Source: Elusimicrobiota bacterium
GTDB lineage: Bacteria > Elusimicrobiota > Elusimicrobia > UBA1565 > UBA9628
Reading direction: 5' to 3'
Assembly: GCA_016212855.1 (NCBI GenBank)
Contig: JACRDP010000013.1
Span: 1 to 44,798, forward strand
Length of the DNA: 44,798 nucleotides
The notes under the pieces are model-generated. The model did no database searches. It was not told where the DNA came from and worked only from the letters and a program-made list of their open reading frames with translations. Made by a program: the position numbers and the translations under genes. Shown piece by piece: positions 1 to 8,373 of this stretch (the first letter of the stretch is position 1; the number at the start of each line of letters is the position of its first letter).

Positions 1-56
1 CTTCACTATTCGAACAATTCTCTAAGAGAATTGTTCGAATAGTGAAGCCTGACCCC
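1..56. repeat. Long inverted repeat E1 (cut by window start)
   Basis: Bases 1-47 are a perfect palindrome: 23-base arms (1-23 and 25-47) around a single A at 24. The right arm continues into CCTGACCCC (48-56), so the left partner GGGGTCAGG should lie just outside the window. The element ends 3 bases before the stop codon (59-61, minus strand) of the first gene. It shares its outer tip with the elements at 8374-8452 and 35743-35821, but its interior sequence is unrelated to theirs. It may act as a transcript-end hairpin or be a mobile or REP-like repeat; function is unknown. Confidence 0.85.
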
Positions 57-58
57 TC

Positions 59-490
59 TCATATCAGCCTCTTATAAGCCTCTTCGATGGCCAACGCCGC
101 GCGTTTGACTTGGCCGGCGCGCACGCCGCGCCAGTCACCGGAGTCGGGCGGGAGCCATTCTAGGGTCAGCATGGCCTTGCCGGTCTCTTCGTCGCCGGTG
201 AGCTTGACCGCGGGCTCGGGCTCGCCCGGGGCCGCGAAGGACAAGCCGGTGAGAAGCTTGTCCTTCCACAGGGCCAAGTTCACGACCGACATCCCGGACG
301 GGCCTTTCAGCGGGTGGTCGAAAAGGAGCATCGCGAAGATCATCAGCTCGGCGTCGGGCAGGGCCAGGCCCGCGGCGGGCACGCTCACGATCGCGAGGTT
401 GTTCTCGAGCAGGCCCCCGGCGCGGAGGTCTTCGACCGTGCGCAGGGCCTCCGGACCGAAAATGACGATCGCGCCGTCGGAGAGGCTCAT
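59..490 (-). CDS. Hypothetical protein, 143 aa
   Basis: I do not recognise this protein. It is soluble-looking, with no signal peptide or membrane segment. The start chosen is the ATG at 490, because it overlaps the upstream stop codon in an ATGA junction, the arrangement used by nearly every gene pair here; the reading frame stays open further upstream. The first half is a hydrophobic alpha/beta-like stretch (IVIFGPEAL, NLAIVSVPAAG, ELMIFAMLLFD). The C-terminal third is acidic and then basic (KRAALAIEEAYKRLI), probably a helix. It is the last gene of the murA-folC-ROK-lptD run, and the inverted repeat at 1-56 follows its stop directly. Its position after lptD may hint at an envelope role, but nothing in the sequence shows one. 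Confidence 0.6.
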   Translation of the reverse strand: MSLSDGAIVIFGPEALRTVEDLRAGGLLENNLAIVSVPAAGLALPDAELMIFAMLLFDHPLKGPSGMSVVNLALWKDKLLTGLSFAAPGEPEPAVKLTGDEETGKAMLTLEWLPPDSGDWRGVRAGQVKRAALAIEEAYKRLI

Positions 491-870
491 GAGGGCTTGA
501 CCGTCGACAGATAGCCCGCGTGAAGCGACCAAGCCGCCATGACGCCCAGGGTCGCGTAAACGGCCCAGCGCCACGGCGAGCGGCGCAGACGGTCGGCGAG
601 CCCCGCGCCCGCGCCCCAGAACGCGGCCGCGCCGATGACCGACCACACGCGCACCGGGATGCCGTCCTCGCCTCCGCCGGAGCCGCCCCCTCTCAGGCCC
701 GCGGCCAGGTGGGCCGGGAAGGTCAGCGCCCCGTCGAGCGCGTACAGGATCAGATAGCCGAGCCCGTAGCGCTTCCACTCCCAGATCGTGAAGCCGTTGA
801 TCGCCAGGAAGGCGGACATCGAGAGCCCGACGAAGAGCGCGACGACGGCGACAAGTGCGCCTCTCTTCAT
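487..870 (-). CDS. Small membrane protein, 127 aa, unknown function
   Basis: An unrecognised inner-membrane protein with about three hydrophobic segments: residues ~4-24 (GALVAVVALFVGLSMSAFLA), ~38-58 and a C-terminal pair around 78-120. A glycine-rich linker (GLRGGGSGGGEDG) lies between the second and third segments. The ATG at 868-870 overlaps the lptD stop codon (ATGA), which fixes the start and suggests translational coupling to lptD. Its own stop overlaps the start of the next gene in the same way. The position directly after lptD could mean a role in envelope assembly, but no motif supports a specific function. A longer open frame reaching 1215 is only the lptD shadow and was not used. 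Confidence 0.65.
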   Translation of the reverse strand: MKRGALVAVVALFVGLSMSAFLAINGFTIWEWKRYGLGYLILYALDGALTFPAHLAAGLRGGGSGGGEDGIPVRVWSVIGAAAFWGAGAGLADRLRRSPWRWAVYATLGVMAAWSLHAGYLSTVKPS

Positions 871-2945
871 GGCCGCAGGTCGTCCTGGGTGGCGCGCTCG
901 GGGAACAGTTCGGTCTCCCAGTCGCGGCGCGGGGCGTTCTTCGGGTCGAAAGCCCCGAACTTGAGGTCGATGCGGATCGACGCCTCGCCCACGCCGCCCG
1001 GGCGGAAGCGCCCGGCGACCTTGGTGTAGAAGTCGTGCCAGCGCTTGGTCCAGGAGAACTCCTTCTCGAAGATGCGCAGGCCGTGCAGGCCGCCGACGCC
1101 GCGCGCGCTCTCGGCCTGGCCGCGGATGCCGAAGGCCAGGCGCCAGGTCGGCGACGACGGCGCGATCGCGAAATCGAAGCTCGCCACATATTTGCGGGAA
1201 TCGGCGGCGTTCCACGCGAAGCCGCCGCCGAGCGCGGCCCCTTCCTCGTCGCCCCAGCGCGCGTCGAAGATCGAGGCTTGATTGCCGAGGTCGAGCGCGT
1301 ACTCGTCGCGCACGGTCAGGTTCAGGCGCGAGGTCGGCGCCCAGCTCGCGTCGGCCGTGATCGGCTGCACGCGGCGCCGGAAGCCGATCGTGCGGTCGCG
1401 GAAGGTGCGGAAATCGTAGCCGGAGGAGAGACGCGCGTACATCTTCGGCGCCGGAATGAACACGTCGGACACGGTGAGGAGGTTCTCCTCGACGCCCTTG
1501 TCGATCGCGGGGCGGTCCCGTTTGAAGGAGCCGGATTGCAGGCGCTCGCGGTAGGACTGGGTCACATCCACGCCGCCCAGCGGCGTGTCGAAGCGCAAGG
1601 TCCCGGACGCCGCGGGGCGTCCAACGGCCGCATCGAGGACGGTGGTCGTGGCGGCCATCACCGTCGCCCGGTCGAAGCGGTTGTAGTAGGTCTCGCGCAG
1701 GGCGACCTTCGGGGCGAAGCTGACGCCGCGCATGACGGCGAAGGTGCGCGTGCCCTCCCAGCCGGCGCCGACGGTCTTCTCGATGTAAGGCCGGCCTTTC
1801 AAGTAGGTGTTGTCGGCGAACCCGTCGAGCGTGTTCAGCCAGGGCAGGCGGCCGAAGCGCAGCGGCTGGCTGATCACGTCCAGGCGCGGATAGCTCTCGG
1901 TCGTCTTGTCGAAGTCGCGGCGGTCGAGCGTCGCCGTGTCGAGCCGCGAGTACGACAGACGCGCCGTCGCCTGGGAGAAGCGGTGCGTGAGCGCGCCGCT
2001 GTTGACGAGCTCGGGCGTGACGCGGAACGTGCTCGAACGAGCGTAATTATTATTGAAGTCGGAGTCGGATTGCACCTGCAGGCGGCCCTGGAACGACGAG
2101 GAGGAGGGCAAGGACTGGTACTGCTGGCCGAGGACGGCCCAGCGCCGGTCGCCGGTCGAGGTTTCCTTGATCGTGTAGCCGAACAGCGCGCCGCGTGACT
2201 CTTCGCCGTCGCGGCGATGCAGTTCGCCGCCGAGGCCGGTACCCTGCTTCATGTAGTAGTCGGCGTACAGCTTGCTGTAGACCGTCTCGCCGTGCTCGGT
2301 GGTGAGCGTGTTCTTCACGAACGGGCCGTTGCGGTGATCGAAGCCCGGCTGGGTCTTCCAGCGCAGCCAGTGGCGCGGCGACAGAGACTTGTAAAGCAAC
2401 GGAAGATAGAAGACCGGCACGTCGCCCAGATAGAACAGCACGTTGCGCGCGAGCATGCTCTTCTTGGGCTTGACCGTGATGCTCGACGCGCGGAAGTGGT
2501 AGTGGGGCTTCTTGTTCGAGCAGCTCGTGAACACCGCGCCCTTATAATCGAGCCGCCGGTTCTCGCCGACGTTCGCCGCGTCGGCGCGGATGCGCCAGTC
2601 CGCGTGGCCGGCGCTGGTGCGCTCGAGCCGGCCGGTGTGCTTGGCGAAGTCGAACTCGCCCGACTCGCCGTACACGGCGGAGATCCCGTCCTCGACGAGC
2701 AGGGGGCCCGCGGAGCGCCCGCGCCGGTGCTCGGTGTCGATCCACAGCTCCTTGCCCTTCACCGTCCAGGTGGACTCGTGGAGCACCACCTGGCCCTGCA
2801 GGTGCAGCTGCTGCCGGTCGGCGTCGAACTCGACCTGGTCGGCGGAGTAATCCAGGCGCGGCCCCGGAGGCGGCGCGGGCAGGACGTAGTCCTCGGCGCG
2901 CGCGGCGGCGCCGAGGGCGAGGACGAGGAAAGCGGCTCGGATCAA
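867..2945 (-). CDS. lptD: LPS-assembly outer membrane protein LptD
   Basis: LptD forms, with LptE, the outer-membrane translocon that places lipopolysaccharide in the outer leaflet. The protein has 692 residues, at the short end of the usual range. Residues 1-17 are a signal peptide (MIRAAFLVLALGAAARA, then ED). Residues ~30-130 match the OstA/LptA-like beta-jellyroll, with repeating strands such as LHLQGQVVLHE and GISAVYGESGEFDF. Then comes the family's conserved block FTSCSNKKPHYHF followed by the segment ending DVPVFYLPLLY. The rest is the beta-barrel, with alternating aromatic strands. I noticed only one Cys in the plug region, so the multi-disulfide pattern of E. coli LptD is not evident. 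The start overlaps the ROK gene stop by 4 bases. Its presence implies LPS or a similar glycolipid, consistent with the heptose genes at 29275-37492. Confidence 0.88.
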   Translation of the reverse strand: MIRAAFLVLALGAAARAEDYVLPAPPPGPRLDYSADQVEFDADRQQLHLQGQVVLHESTWTVKGKELWIDTEHRRGRSAGPLLVEDGISAVYGESGEFDFAKHTGRLERTSAGHADWRIRADAANVGENRRLDYKGAVFTSCSNKKPHYHFRASSITVKPKKSMLARNVLFYLGDVPVFYLPLLYKSLSPRHWLRWKTQPGFDHRNGPFVKNTLTTEHGETVYSKLYADYYMKQGTGLGGELHRRDGEESRGALFGYTIKETSTGDRRWAVLGQQYQSLPSSSSFQGRLQVQSDSDFNNNYARSSTFRVTPELVNSGALTHRFSQATARLSYSRLDTATLDRRDFDKTTESYPRLDVISQPLRFGRLPWLNTLDGFADNTYLKGRPYIEKTVGAGWEGTRTFAVMRGVSFAPKVALRETYYNRFDRATVMAATTTVLDAAVGRPAASGTLRFDTPLGGVDVTQSYRERLQSGSFKRDRPAIDKGVEENLLTVSDVFIPAPKMYARLSSGYDFRTFRDRTIGFRRRVQPITADASWAPTSRLNLTVRDEYALDLGNQASIFDARWGDEEGAALGGGFAWNAADSRKYVASFDFAIAPSSPTWRLAFGIRGQAESARGVGGLHGLRIFEKEFSWTKRWHDFYTKVAGRFRPGGVGEASIRIDLKFGAFDPKNAPRRDWETELFPERATQDDLRP

Positions 2946-3823
2946 CGCCGCTCCCGGGACAGCAGGGCCGCGCCGACGACGCCCCAGTCGCGGTCAAGCG
3001 GGGCGGCGAGGACGACCTTGCGGAACGGCTCGCGGAAGGGCTGAGCCGCGAACACCCGGCGCACGGGGCCCAGCACGAGATCGCCCGCGCGCGCGACGCC
3101 GCCGAGGATGAGGACGGCGTCGGGATTGAGCACGAGGATCAGGCTCGCGAGCCCTTGGCCCAGGCGCGTGCCGACTTCGTTCCATACCGGCCCGGCGGTC
3201 CGGTCGGCCGCCAGAGCCTTGGGCGTCAGCGGGGACGGAAGCCGCTTCATCTTCGCCCGCGCCAGGCGCAGGATCCCGGCGGTGCCCGCGTACGCCTCCA
3301 GGCAGCCGCGGCGGCCGCAATGGCACAGCGGGCCGTCGAGCTCGAGGGTCATGTGGCCGATCTCGCCGGCCGAGCCGGTGGCGCCGCGGTGCAGGACGCC
3401 GTCGATGACGAGGCCGCCGCCGACGCCGGTGCCGAGGGTGACGCCGATGACGGTGCGGGGTATCTTTTTGAGAGCGACGACGTAACCGCCCCAGACGGCG
3501 ACGTTGGCGTCGTTATCCACATGCACGGAAACACCTAACGACTTAGAAAAAGCTTTTTTGAACGAAAAGCCGGTCCAGCCCTTGAGATTCGGAACGAACA
3601 GAAGAGTACCGGTCTCGGCGTCAACGCCGCCCGCCAGGCCCAGTCCAACAGAATCAAACTTCCAATCCCTAATTATCTCCATAGCGCGGCGTACGAAGCT
3701 GAGCGGACCGGCGGACGGATTGGTGGGCAACTCAACCGAGCGAACGACATGACCCTTCGGGTCCACCAAACCGATTTTGGTGAATGTGCCCCCGACATCC
3801 ATACCGACGGAAAAGTTTTTCAT
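2942..3823 (-). CDS. ROK-family sugar kinase (glucokinase-like)
   Basis: A cytoplasmic ATP-dependent hexose kinase of the ROK family, 293 residues, the usual length for bacterial ROK glucokinases. The N-terminal phosphate-binding motif is GMDVGGTFTKIGLVD, and a second one lies at VTLGTGVGGGLVIDG. The ROK zinc site follows as GHMTLELDG...CHCGRRGCLEAYAG (His plus three Cys). DNDANV supplies the catalytic-base region. The start at 3823 (MKNFSVGMDVGG) overlaps the folC stop in an ATGA; the frame extends upstream, but the added residues are unlike the family. No helix-turn-helix is present, so it is a kinase rather than a ROK repressor. The exact sugar (glucose, N-acetylglucosamine or N-acetylmannosamine) cannot be read from sequence; the murA neighbour makes an amino sugar possible. 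Bases 3530-3830 are noticeably less GC-rich than the flanks. Confidence 0.88.
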   Translation of the reverse strand: MKNFSVGMDVGGTFTKIGLVDPKGHVVRSVELPTNPSAGPLSFVRRAMEIIRDWKFDSVGLGLAGGVDAETGTLLFVPNLKGWTGFSFKKAFSKSLGVSVHVDNDANVAVWGGYVVALKKIPRTVIGVTLGTGVGGGLVIDGVLHRGATGSAGEIGHMTLELDGPLCHCGRRGCLEAYAGTAGILRLARAKMKRLPSPLTPKALAADRTAGPVWNEVGTRLGQGLASLILVLNPDAVLILGGVARAGDLVLGPVRRVFAAQPFREPFRKVVLAAPLDRDWGVVGAALLSRERR

Positions 3824-5067
3824 CTTCGCCCCGCCGCTCTTAATGCCGCTCCGGCCAAATACAACGAGCCGGCGCAAACGGCGACGGCCGGACTTCTCTT
3901 GTCGCGCTTCCAAGCATCGATCGCCTTGCGCGGATCGCTTTCGATCGTGATACGCGCTTCCGGCGCGACGCGTTTGACGACGTCGGCGAACTCCATCGGC
4001 TCCATCGCGCGCGGGCTCGGCGGACGCACGATCACGACGTCGCGCAGATAGGGCGCGAGCGGCTTGAGCACGCCGCGCGTGTCCTTGTCCTTCATGATGC
4101 CCATGATCCAGCGCGCGGGACGGCGCGAGAATGAAGACGACTTCCAGGTGGCCGCCAGGGCGCGCGCGGCCTCGGGGTTGTGGGCGCCGTCGACGATCAT
4201 GGTCTTGGCGCCCATCTTAATCGGCTCGAAGCGGCCGGGCCAGACGACGTTCGCGAAGCCTTTCGTCCAAGCCGCCTCCGCCACGATCAAGCCGGAGGCG
4301 TCCACGGCGGCGAACGCGAGCGCCGCGTTCCAGCCCTGGCGCGAGCCGAGCAAAGACAACGCGTAAGTTTTGCCCGACGGCGCGCGTAAACTCTGACGGC
4401 CGCGCGACCAGTCCGTGCTCGCCGTCGTCCAGGGACGACGCACGACGAACGGAATCCCGCGCAAGGCGGCGCGGCGCAGCACGGGAAGGTCGGGGTACAC
4501 GGCGGGGCGCCCGGGCTTGAAGATACCCGTCTTCTGCCGCGCGATGGCGGGCAAGGTGTCGCCCAAAAAGGCCTGATGGTCGAAGTCCACCGAGGTCACG
4601 ATCGCGGCCAGCGGCGCGGGCACGACGTTGGTCGCGTCGAGCAGGCCGCCGAGGCCGGTCTCGAGGACCATCACGTCGCATCTTTCTTCGGCGAAGTGCT
4701 GAAACGCGATCGAGGTGAGCAGTTCGAAGTAGGTGAGCTTCTTCTTCGGATCGGCGACGAGCGCCTTGTCCATCAGCCGCGAGAAGGCCTCCTCCGAAAT
4801 CGCTTTGCCGCCGACCGAGACGCGCTCACGCACGCTCAGCAGGTGCGGCGACACGTATAGACCCGTCTTGCGTCCCGAAGCCTTAAGCACCGCGGCCAGC
4901 ATCGCGCACGTCGAGCCCTTGCCGTTGGTGCCGGCCACGTGGAAGGCCGGGACCTTCAGCTGCGGGTTGTCCAGCCGCGCGAGATGCGCGAGCACGCGGT
5001 CCAGGCCCAGCACGATCTTCGTCTCCTGACGCTCCTCGAGGACGGCGAGCGCGGAGGCGTAGGTCAT
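3820..5067 (-). CDS. folC: Bifunctional folylpolyglutamate/dihydrofolate synthase
   Basis: A Mur-ligase-fold enzyme that adds glutamate to folates and, in many bacteria, to dihydropteroate. It has 415 residues, a normal length. The P-loop is VAGTNGKGST (residues ~44-53). The FolC signatures LYVSPHLLSVRERVSVGG, VLETGLGGLLDATNVV and ITSVDFDHQAFLGDTLPAIARQKTGIFK (here with V before TSVDFDH) are present in order. The C-terminal domain carries IVDGAHNPEAARAL and RWIMGIMKDKD. The start at 5067 (MTYASALAVLEERQE) overlaps the murA stop by 4 bases, and its own stop overlaps the ROK start. Accompanying accD is common elsewhere but absent here. Confidence in the family is high. Whether it also has dihydrofolate synthase activity is assumed from the usual bifunctional form. 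Confidence 0.92.
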   Translation of the reverse strand: MTYASALAVLEERQETKIVLGLDRVLAHLARLDNPQLKVPAFHVAGTNGKGSTCAMLAAVLKASGRKTGLYVSPHLLSVRERVSVGGKAISEEAFSRLMDKALVADPKKKLTYFELLTSIAFQHFAEERCDVMVLETGLGGLLDATNVVPAPLAAIVTSVDFDHQAFLGDTLPAIARQKTGIFKPGRPAVYPDLPVLRRAALRGIPFVVRRPWTTASTDWSRGRQSLRAPSGKTYALSLLGSRQGWNAALAFAAVDASGLIVAEAAWTKGFANVVWPGRFEPIKMGAKTMIVDGAHNPEAARALAATWKSSSFSRRPARWIMGIMKDKDTRGVLKPLAPYLRDVVIVRPPSPRAMEPMEFADVVKRVAPEARITIESDPRKAIDAWKRDKRSPAVAVCAGSLYLAGAALRAAGRR

Positions 5068-6317
5068 TTCTGGCGCTCGAGCCGGGCGCCGGCCCCGGCC
5101 AGCTTCTTCTCGACGAACTCGTAGCCGCGGTCGATGTGATACACGCGCTGGATGGTGGTGCGTCCCTTCGCGGCGAGCCCCGCGACGAGCAAGGCCGCGC
5201 CCGCGCGGATGTCGGAGGCCATGATCGGCGCTCCGGAGAGCGACTCCTGGCCGGCCACGACCGCCGCGCGGCCCGACACCGCGATCTGCGCGCCCATGCG
5301 GCCGAGCTCGGCCGCGTGCAGGAACCGGTTCTCGAACACGGTCTCCGTCACCTTGGCGAAGCCGGTGCACAAGGTCATTAGGGCCATCCAAGGCGCCTGC
5401 AGGTCGGTCGGAAAGCCGGGATGCGGCTTGGTGACGACCGAGACGGCCTTCGGGCGGCGGTCCATCGAGAGCTCGATCCAGCCCTTGCCGGATTTAATTT
5501 TGGCGCCGGCTTTCTTCAGAGCGCCGATCAAATCGGTCAGGTGAGCGGCCTCCGCGCCGAGCAGCTTCACGCGCCCGCGCGCGGCCGCGCAGGCGAGCAG
5601 GAAGGTCCCCGCCTCGATGCGGTCGGGAATGACGCGGTGCGTCGCGCCGTGCAGCTTGGATTGGCCCTCCACCGTCACCGTCGCCGTGCCCACGCCGTGG
5701 ACCTTGGCGCCCAGGCGCGACAGGAACACGCCCAGGTCCTCCATCTCCGGCTCGCGCGCGGCGTTCTTGATCGTGGTCTTGCCCGGCGTCGCGGCGGCGG
5801 CCATCATCAGATTTTGGGTGGCGCCGACGCTCGGAAAACGCAGCTTGATCGTCGTCGCCTTCAGCCGCGGCGCGGACATGATGATGTCGCCCTGATCGGC
5901 GATGCGCCGCGCGCCCATGGTCTCGAAGCCTTTGAGGTGAATGTCGATGGGGCGCAGGCCGATCGCGCAGCCTCCGGGGATCGGCACCCGCACCAGCCCG
6001 AACCGCGCCAACAGCGGCCCCGCGGCGAGAACGGAGGCGCGCATCTGTTTGACGATCTCGTAGGGAGCCTGAGTCTTAAGCGATCCCGTGGAAAGAACTT
6101 TGACCGTCGAGCCGTCGACGACCACTTTCTTACCCAGGCTTTCCAGAAGTCGGAATGTGGTGCGCAAATCGCGCAAGGTCGACGGAACGTTTTCGATCAC
6201 GCAGGGCTCGTCCGTGAGGAGCGTCGCGATCAATATAGGTAGCGCCGCATTCTTCGCCCCACTAACCTTGATCGAGCCGTTGAGCGGCTTGCCGCCGTCG
6301 ATGACAAGTTTATCCAT
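5064..6317 (-). CDS. murA: UDP-N-acetylglucosamine 1-carboxyvinyltransferase
   Basis: The first committed enzyme of peptidoglycan synthesis: it transfers enolpyruvate from PEP to UDP-GlcNAc in the cytoplasm. It has 417 residues, standard length. The N terminus GGKPLNGSIKVSGAKNAALPI contains the conserved Lys-Asn substrate pair. The catalytic Cys is present as C117 in PIPGGCAIG with the following RPIDIH, so fosfomycin sensitivity would be expected from this residue alone. Further signatures are HPGFPTDLQAPWMAL and EMEDLGVFL. The start is an ATG with no obvious Shine-Dalgarno. A 136-base gap with hairpins separates it from prmC upstream, so it probably begins its own transcript. Downstream it is coupled to folC. 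Confidence 0.95.
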   Translation of the reverse strand: MDKLVIDGGKPLNGSIKVSGAKNAALPILIATLLTDEPCVIENVPSTLRDLRTTFRLLESLGKKVVVDGSTVKVLSTGSLKTQAPYEIVKQMRASVLAAGPLLARFGLVRVPIPGGCAIGLRPIDIHLKGFETMGARRIADQGDIIMSAPRLKATTIKLRFPSVGATQNLMMAAAATPGKTTIKNAAREPEMEDLGVFLSRLGAKVHGVGTATVTVEGQSKLHGATHRVIPDRIEAGTFLLACAAARGRVKLLGAEAAHLTDLIGALKKAGAKIKSGKGWIELSMDRRPKAVSVVTKPHPGFPTDLQAPWMALMTLCTGFAKVTETVFENRFLHAAELGRMGAQIAVSGRAAVVAGQESLSGAPIMASDIRAGAALLVAGLAAKGRTTIQRVYHIDRGYEFVEKKLAGAGARLERQK

Positions 6318-6399
6318 GTTTTTTCGGCCGGGACGGTATTAAAGCAATCCCAGACGCTCCGCCTCCACTACTCATCCGGCCGGGAGGACCTTTCCTCCA

Positions 6400-6429
6400 T
6401 TGGTTCTTTGTTTTAAAGCAAAGAACCAA
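6400..6429. repeat. 30-base palindrome beginning TTGGTTCTTTG
   Basis: The arms are TTGGTTCTTTGTTTT (6400-6414) and AAAGCAAAGAACCAA (6415-6429). They pair along their whole length with one G-T type mismatch and no spacer. Its low GC content contrasts with the surroundings. It lies directly beside the prmC terminator, and its AACCAAAAAG end supplies that terminator's T tract on the minus strand. From memory, hairpins built on TTGGTTCTTTG occur near gene ends in many proteobacterial genomes; I could not check this. Confidence 0.75.
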
Positions 6430-6450
6430 AAAGGGAGACGGTCGTCCCCC
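6428..6450 (-). terminator. Rho-independent terminator of the prfA-prmC transcript
   Basis: On the minus strand, GGGGGACG and CGTCTCCC (6450-6433) pair over 8 positions with one G-T wobble, around a two-base loop. They are followed at once by TTTTT (6432-6428). The stem begins only 3 bases after the prmC stop codon (6454-6456). This is a classical intrinsic terminator. Confidence 0.75.
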
Positions 6451-6453
6451 TGG

Positions 6454-7317
6454 TCAGGCGGGCAGGAAGCCGATCGCGAAGCGGTCGAGGCCCTGGGCGT
6501 CCTTCTTGATCGAGATGTCGCGGAAACCGAGGTGAGCGAAGAGCTTGGTGACGGCCGGACCTTGCTTGGAGTGAATCTCCATGGCGAGCACGCCGCCGGG
6601 CTTGAGCATCTTGGGCGCCATCGCGGCGATCGCGCGGATCGCGTCGAGGCCGTCCTTGCCGCCGTCGAGAGCCATGCGCGGCTCGCGCTGAACCTCGGGC
6701 TCAAGATCGTCGAGCTCTTTCGTCGGGATGTAGGGCGGGTTCGAGACCAGCAGGTCGGCCCAGCCGCGCAGGCCCGGGCGGTCGGAGAATAGGTCTTCCC
6801 GGACGAAACGAATCCGGTTCCCGACGTGCTGGGCGATCGCGTTTTTCTGGGCGAGGTCGAGCGCCGCCTTCGAGAGATCGGTCGCGAAGATCGTCGCCGT
6901 CGGCAGCAGCTGGGCGAGCGCGATCGCGATGCAGCCCGTGCCGGTGCCGATCTCGAGGACCTTGGGCGTCGGCGTCTTCTTGAGCAGGCGCTCGCACTCG
7001 ATGACGAGCTCCTCGGTCTCCGGGCGCGGCACGAGCGAGTCGCGCGTCACCTCGATCTTGATGCCGAGGAAGGGCTGATGTCCCAAAATGTAGGCGACCG
7101 GCAGGCGCTTGCCGCGCCACTTGATCCAGTCCCAGAATTGATGCTGTTCCTTGACCGTCAGCGCACGCCCGCTTTGCAGGAGCGCCGCGGGACGCGAGAC
7201 CCCGAACATCTCCGCCATCAGGAACTCGGCGCTGGCGCGCGCCTCCGGGACGCCGCGGTCGTCGAGGTACTTCTCGCCCTTACCGAGCCAATCGCCGACC
7301 GTCGCTCCGGCGCTCAC
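6454..7317 (-). CDS. prmC: Peptide chain release factor N5-glutamine methyltransferase
   Basis: PrmC methylates the glutamine of the GGQ loop in release factors, using S-adenosylmethionine. It has 287 residues, full length. The N-terminal helical recognition domain (residues 1-~75) is followed by a class I methyltransferase fold. The SAM-binding glycine loop is [14 protein letters not shown] (~121-134), the acidic end of strand 2 is ATDLSKAAL, and the catalytic motif is NPPY at 193-196. [10 protein letters not shown], typical of PrmC, is at ~96-105. It overlaps prfA by 4 bases, so the enzyme is made together with its substrate, the usual arrangement. A terminator follows directly at 6428-6450. 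Confidence 0.94.
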   Translation of the reverse strand: MSAGATVGDWLGKGEKYLDDRGVPEARASAEFLMAEMFGVSRPAALLQSGRALTVKEQHQFWDWIKWRGKRLPVAYILGHQPFLGIKIEVTRDSLVPRPETEELVIECERLLKKTPTPKVLEIGTGTGCIAIALAQLLPTATIFATDLSKAALDLAQKNAIAQHVGNRIRFVREDLFSDRPGLRGWADLLVSNPPYIPTKELDDLEPEVQREPRMALDGGKDGLDAIRAIAAMAPKMLKPGGVLAMEIHSKQGPAVTKLFAHLGFRDISIKKDAQGLDRFAIGFLPA

Positions 7318-8366
7318 TTCGCTTCCGCCATCAAGAGGCGGCGCTGCTCGTCGCGCAGGGCCTCGAACACCTGGCCCAGGTCGCCTTCCATGATCCCGGC
7401 CAGGTTGTGCCAGGAGCGCTCGAGGCGGTGGTCGGTCACGCGCGACTGCGGGAAATTGTAGGTGCGGATCTTCTCCGAGCGGTCGCCCGTGCCGACCTGG
7501 GTTTTACGGGCGGACGCGTTAGCGGCCGCGGCCTTTTCGCGCTCGGCGTTGGCGAGCATCGAGTACAGTCGCTTCATCGCCTTGTCGCGGTTGCGGCCCT
7601 GCGAGCGCTCCTCCTGGCACTCGACGATGATGCCAGAGGGGATGTGCGTGATGCGCACCGCCGTCTCGACCTTGTTGACGTTTTGGCCGCCGGCGCCGCC
7701 GGCGCGGTAGGTGTCCACCTTGAGGTCGTCGGACTTGATGACGATCTCCGCGCTTTCCTCGACCTCGGGCATGACCGCGACGGTCACCGTCGAGGTGTGG
7801 ATGCGGCCCGCGGCCTCGGTGGCGGGCACGCGCTGGACGCGGTGCACGCCGCCCTCGTAGCGCAGCCAGGAATAGACGTCTTTTCCGGCCACGTAAATGA
7901 CCGCGCCCTTGACGCCTTTGCCGGCCGAGGACATCTCCTGCACTTCCACCGACCAGCGCTTCGTCTCGCAGTAGCGCATGTAGGCGCGCAGCAGCTCGCC
8001 GGCAAACAGGCCCGCCTCGTCTCCGCCGGCGCCGGCGCGGATCTCGAGGTAGCAGTTCTTCGAATCGTTGGGATCCTTGGGCAGGAGGTCGGCGGCGATA
8101 TCGGCGGACAGCGCGGTCCAGCGGGCCTGGAGCGCCGGGCGCTCCTCGTCGGCCATGGCCTTCATATCCGGGTCGCTTTCCATCGCCTTGAGATCCTCGA
8201 GCTCGCCCTCCACGCGCAGCAGCTCGCGAACCTTGGCCATCAGCGGACCGAGCTGACTGTGCTTGACCGCCAGCTCCTTGAGCTCGGCGGACGACAGCCC
8301 CCCCGCCGCGAGCTTTCCTTCGAGCTCGCGGTAGTCGGCGTCCAGCTTGGCGATTTTAGGGTCCAT
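7314..8366 (-). CDS. prfA: Peptide chain release factor 1
   Basis: RF1 reads UAA and UAG stop codons on the ribosome and triggers peptide release. It has 350 residues, standard length. The codon-reading motif is PAT (181-183, in [14 protein letters not shown]); the PxT form identifies RF1 rather than RF2, which has SPF. The catalytic GGQ is at 226-228, within [28 protein letters not shown] is also typical. The ATG at 8364-8366 is preceded by CAGGAAAAC, a usable ribosome binding site. The inverted repeat E2 (8374-8452) begins only 7 bases upstream, so its hairpin would sit in the leader or between rpmE and prfA. prmC follows with a 4-base overlap. Confidence 0.96.
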   Translation of the reverse strand: MDPKIAKLDADYRELEGKLAAGGLSSAELKELAVKHSQLGPLMAKVRELLRVEGELEDLKAMESDPDMKAMADEERPALQARWTALSADIAADLLPKDPNDSKNCYLEIRAGAGGDEAGLFAGELLRAYMRYCETKRWSVEVQEMSSAGKGVKGAVIYVAGKDVYSWLRYEGGVHRVQRVPATEAAGRIHTSTVTVAVMPEVEESAEIVIKSDDLKVDTYRAGGAGGQNVNKVETAVRITHIPSGIIVECQEERSQGRNRDKAMKRLYSMLANAEREKAAAANASARKTQVGTGDRSEKIRTYNFPQSRVTDHRLERSWHNLAGIMEGDLGQVFEALRDEQRRLLMAEAK

Positions 8367-8373
8367 GTTTTCC

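Larger units (their letters stand above)
6318..6453. other. Hairpin-rich gap between prmC and murA
   Basis: This 136-base gap holds three consecutive foldbacks. They are GGAGG-ACCTTT-CCTCC near 6383-6398, the 30-base palindrome at 6400-6429 and the GC stem at 6433-6450. The nine-mer CGGCCGGGA also occurs twice (near 6326 and 6377). The murA promoter should lie here. On the minus strand a TTTAAT/TAATAC stretch near 6336-6345 is a possible -10 region, but I see no convincing -35. Confidence 0.5.

Noticed and set aside
2217-3044. Long plus-strand open frames opposite lptD, polA, the alpha-2-macroglobulin and others
   Set aside because: They are Arg/Ala/Gly-rich mirror frames typical of GC-rich DNA, have no recognisable motifs and lie opposite genes with clear domains.
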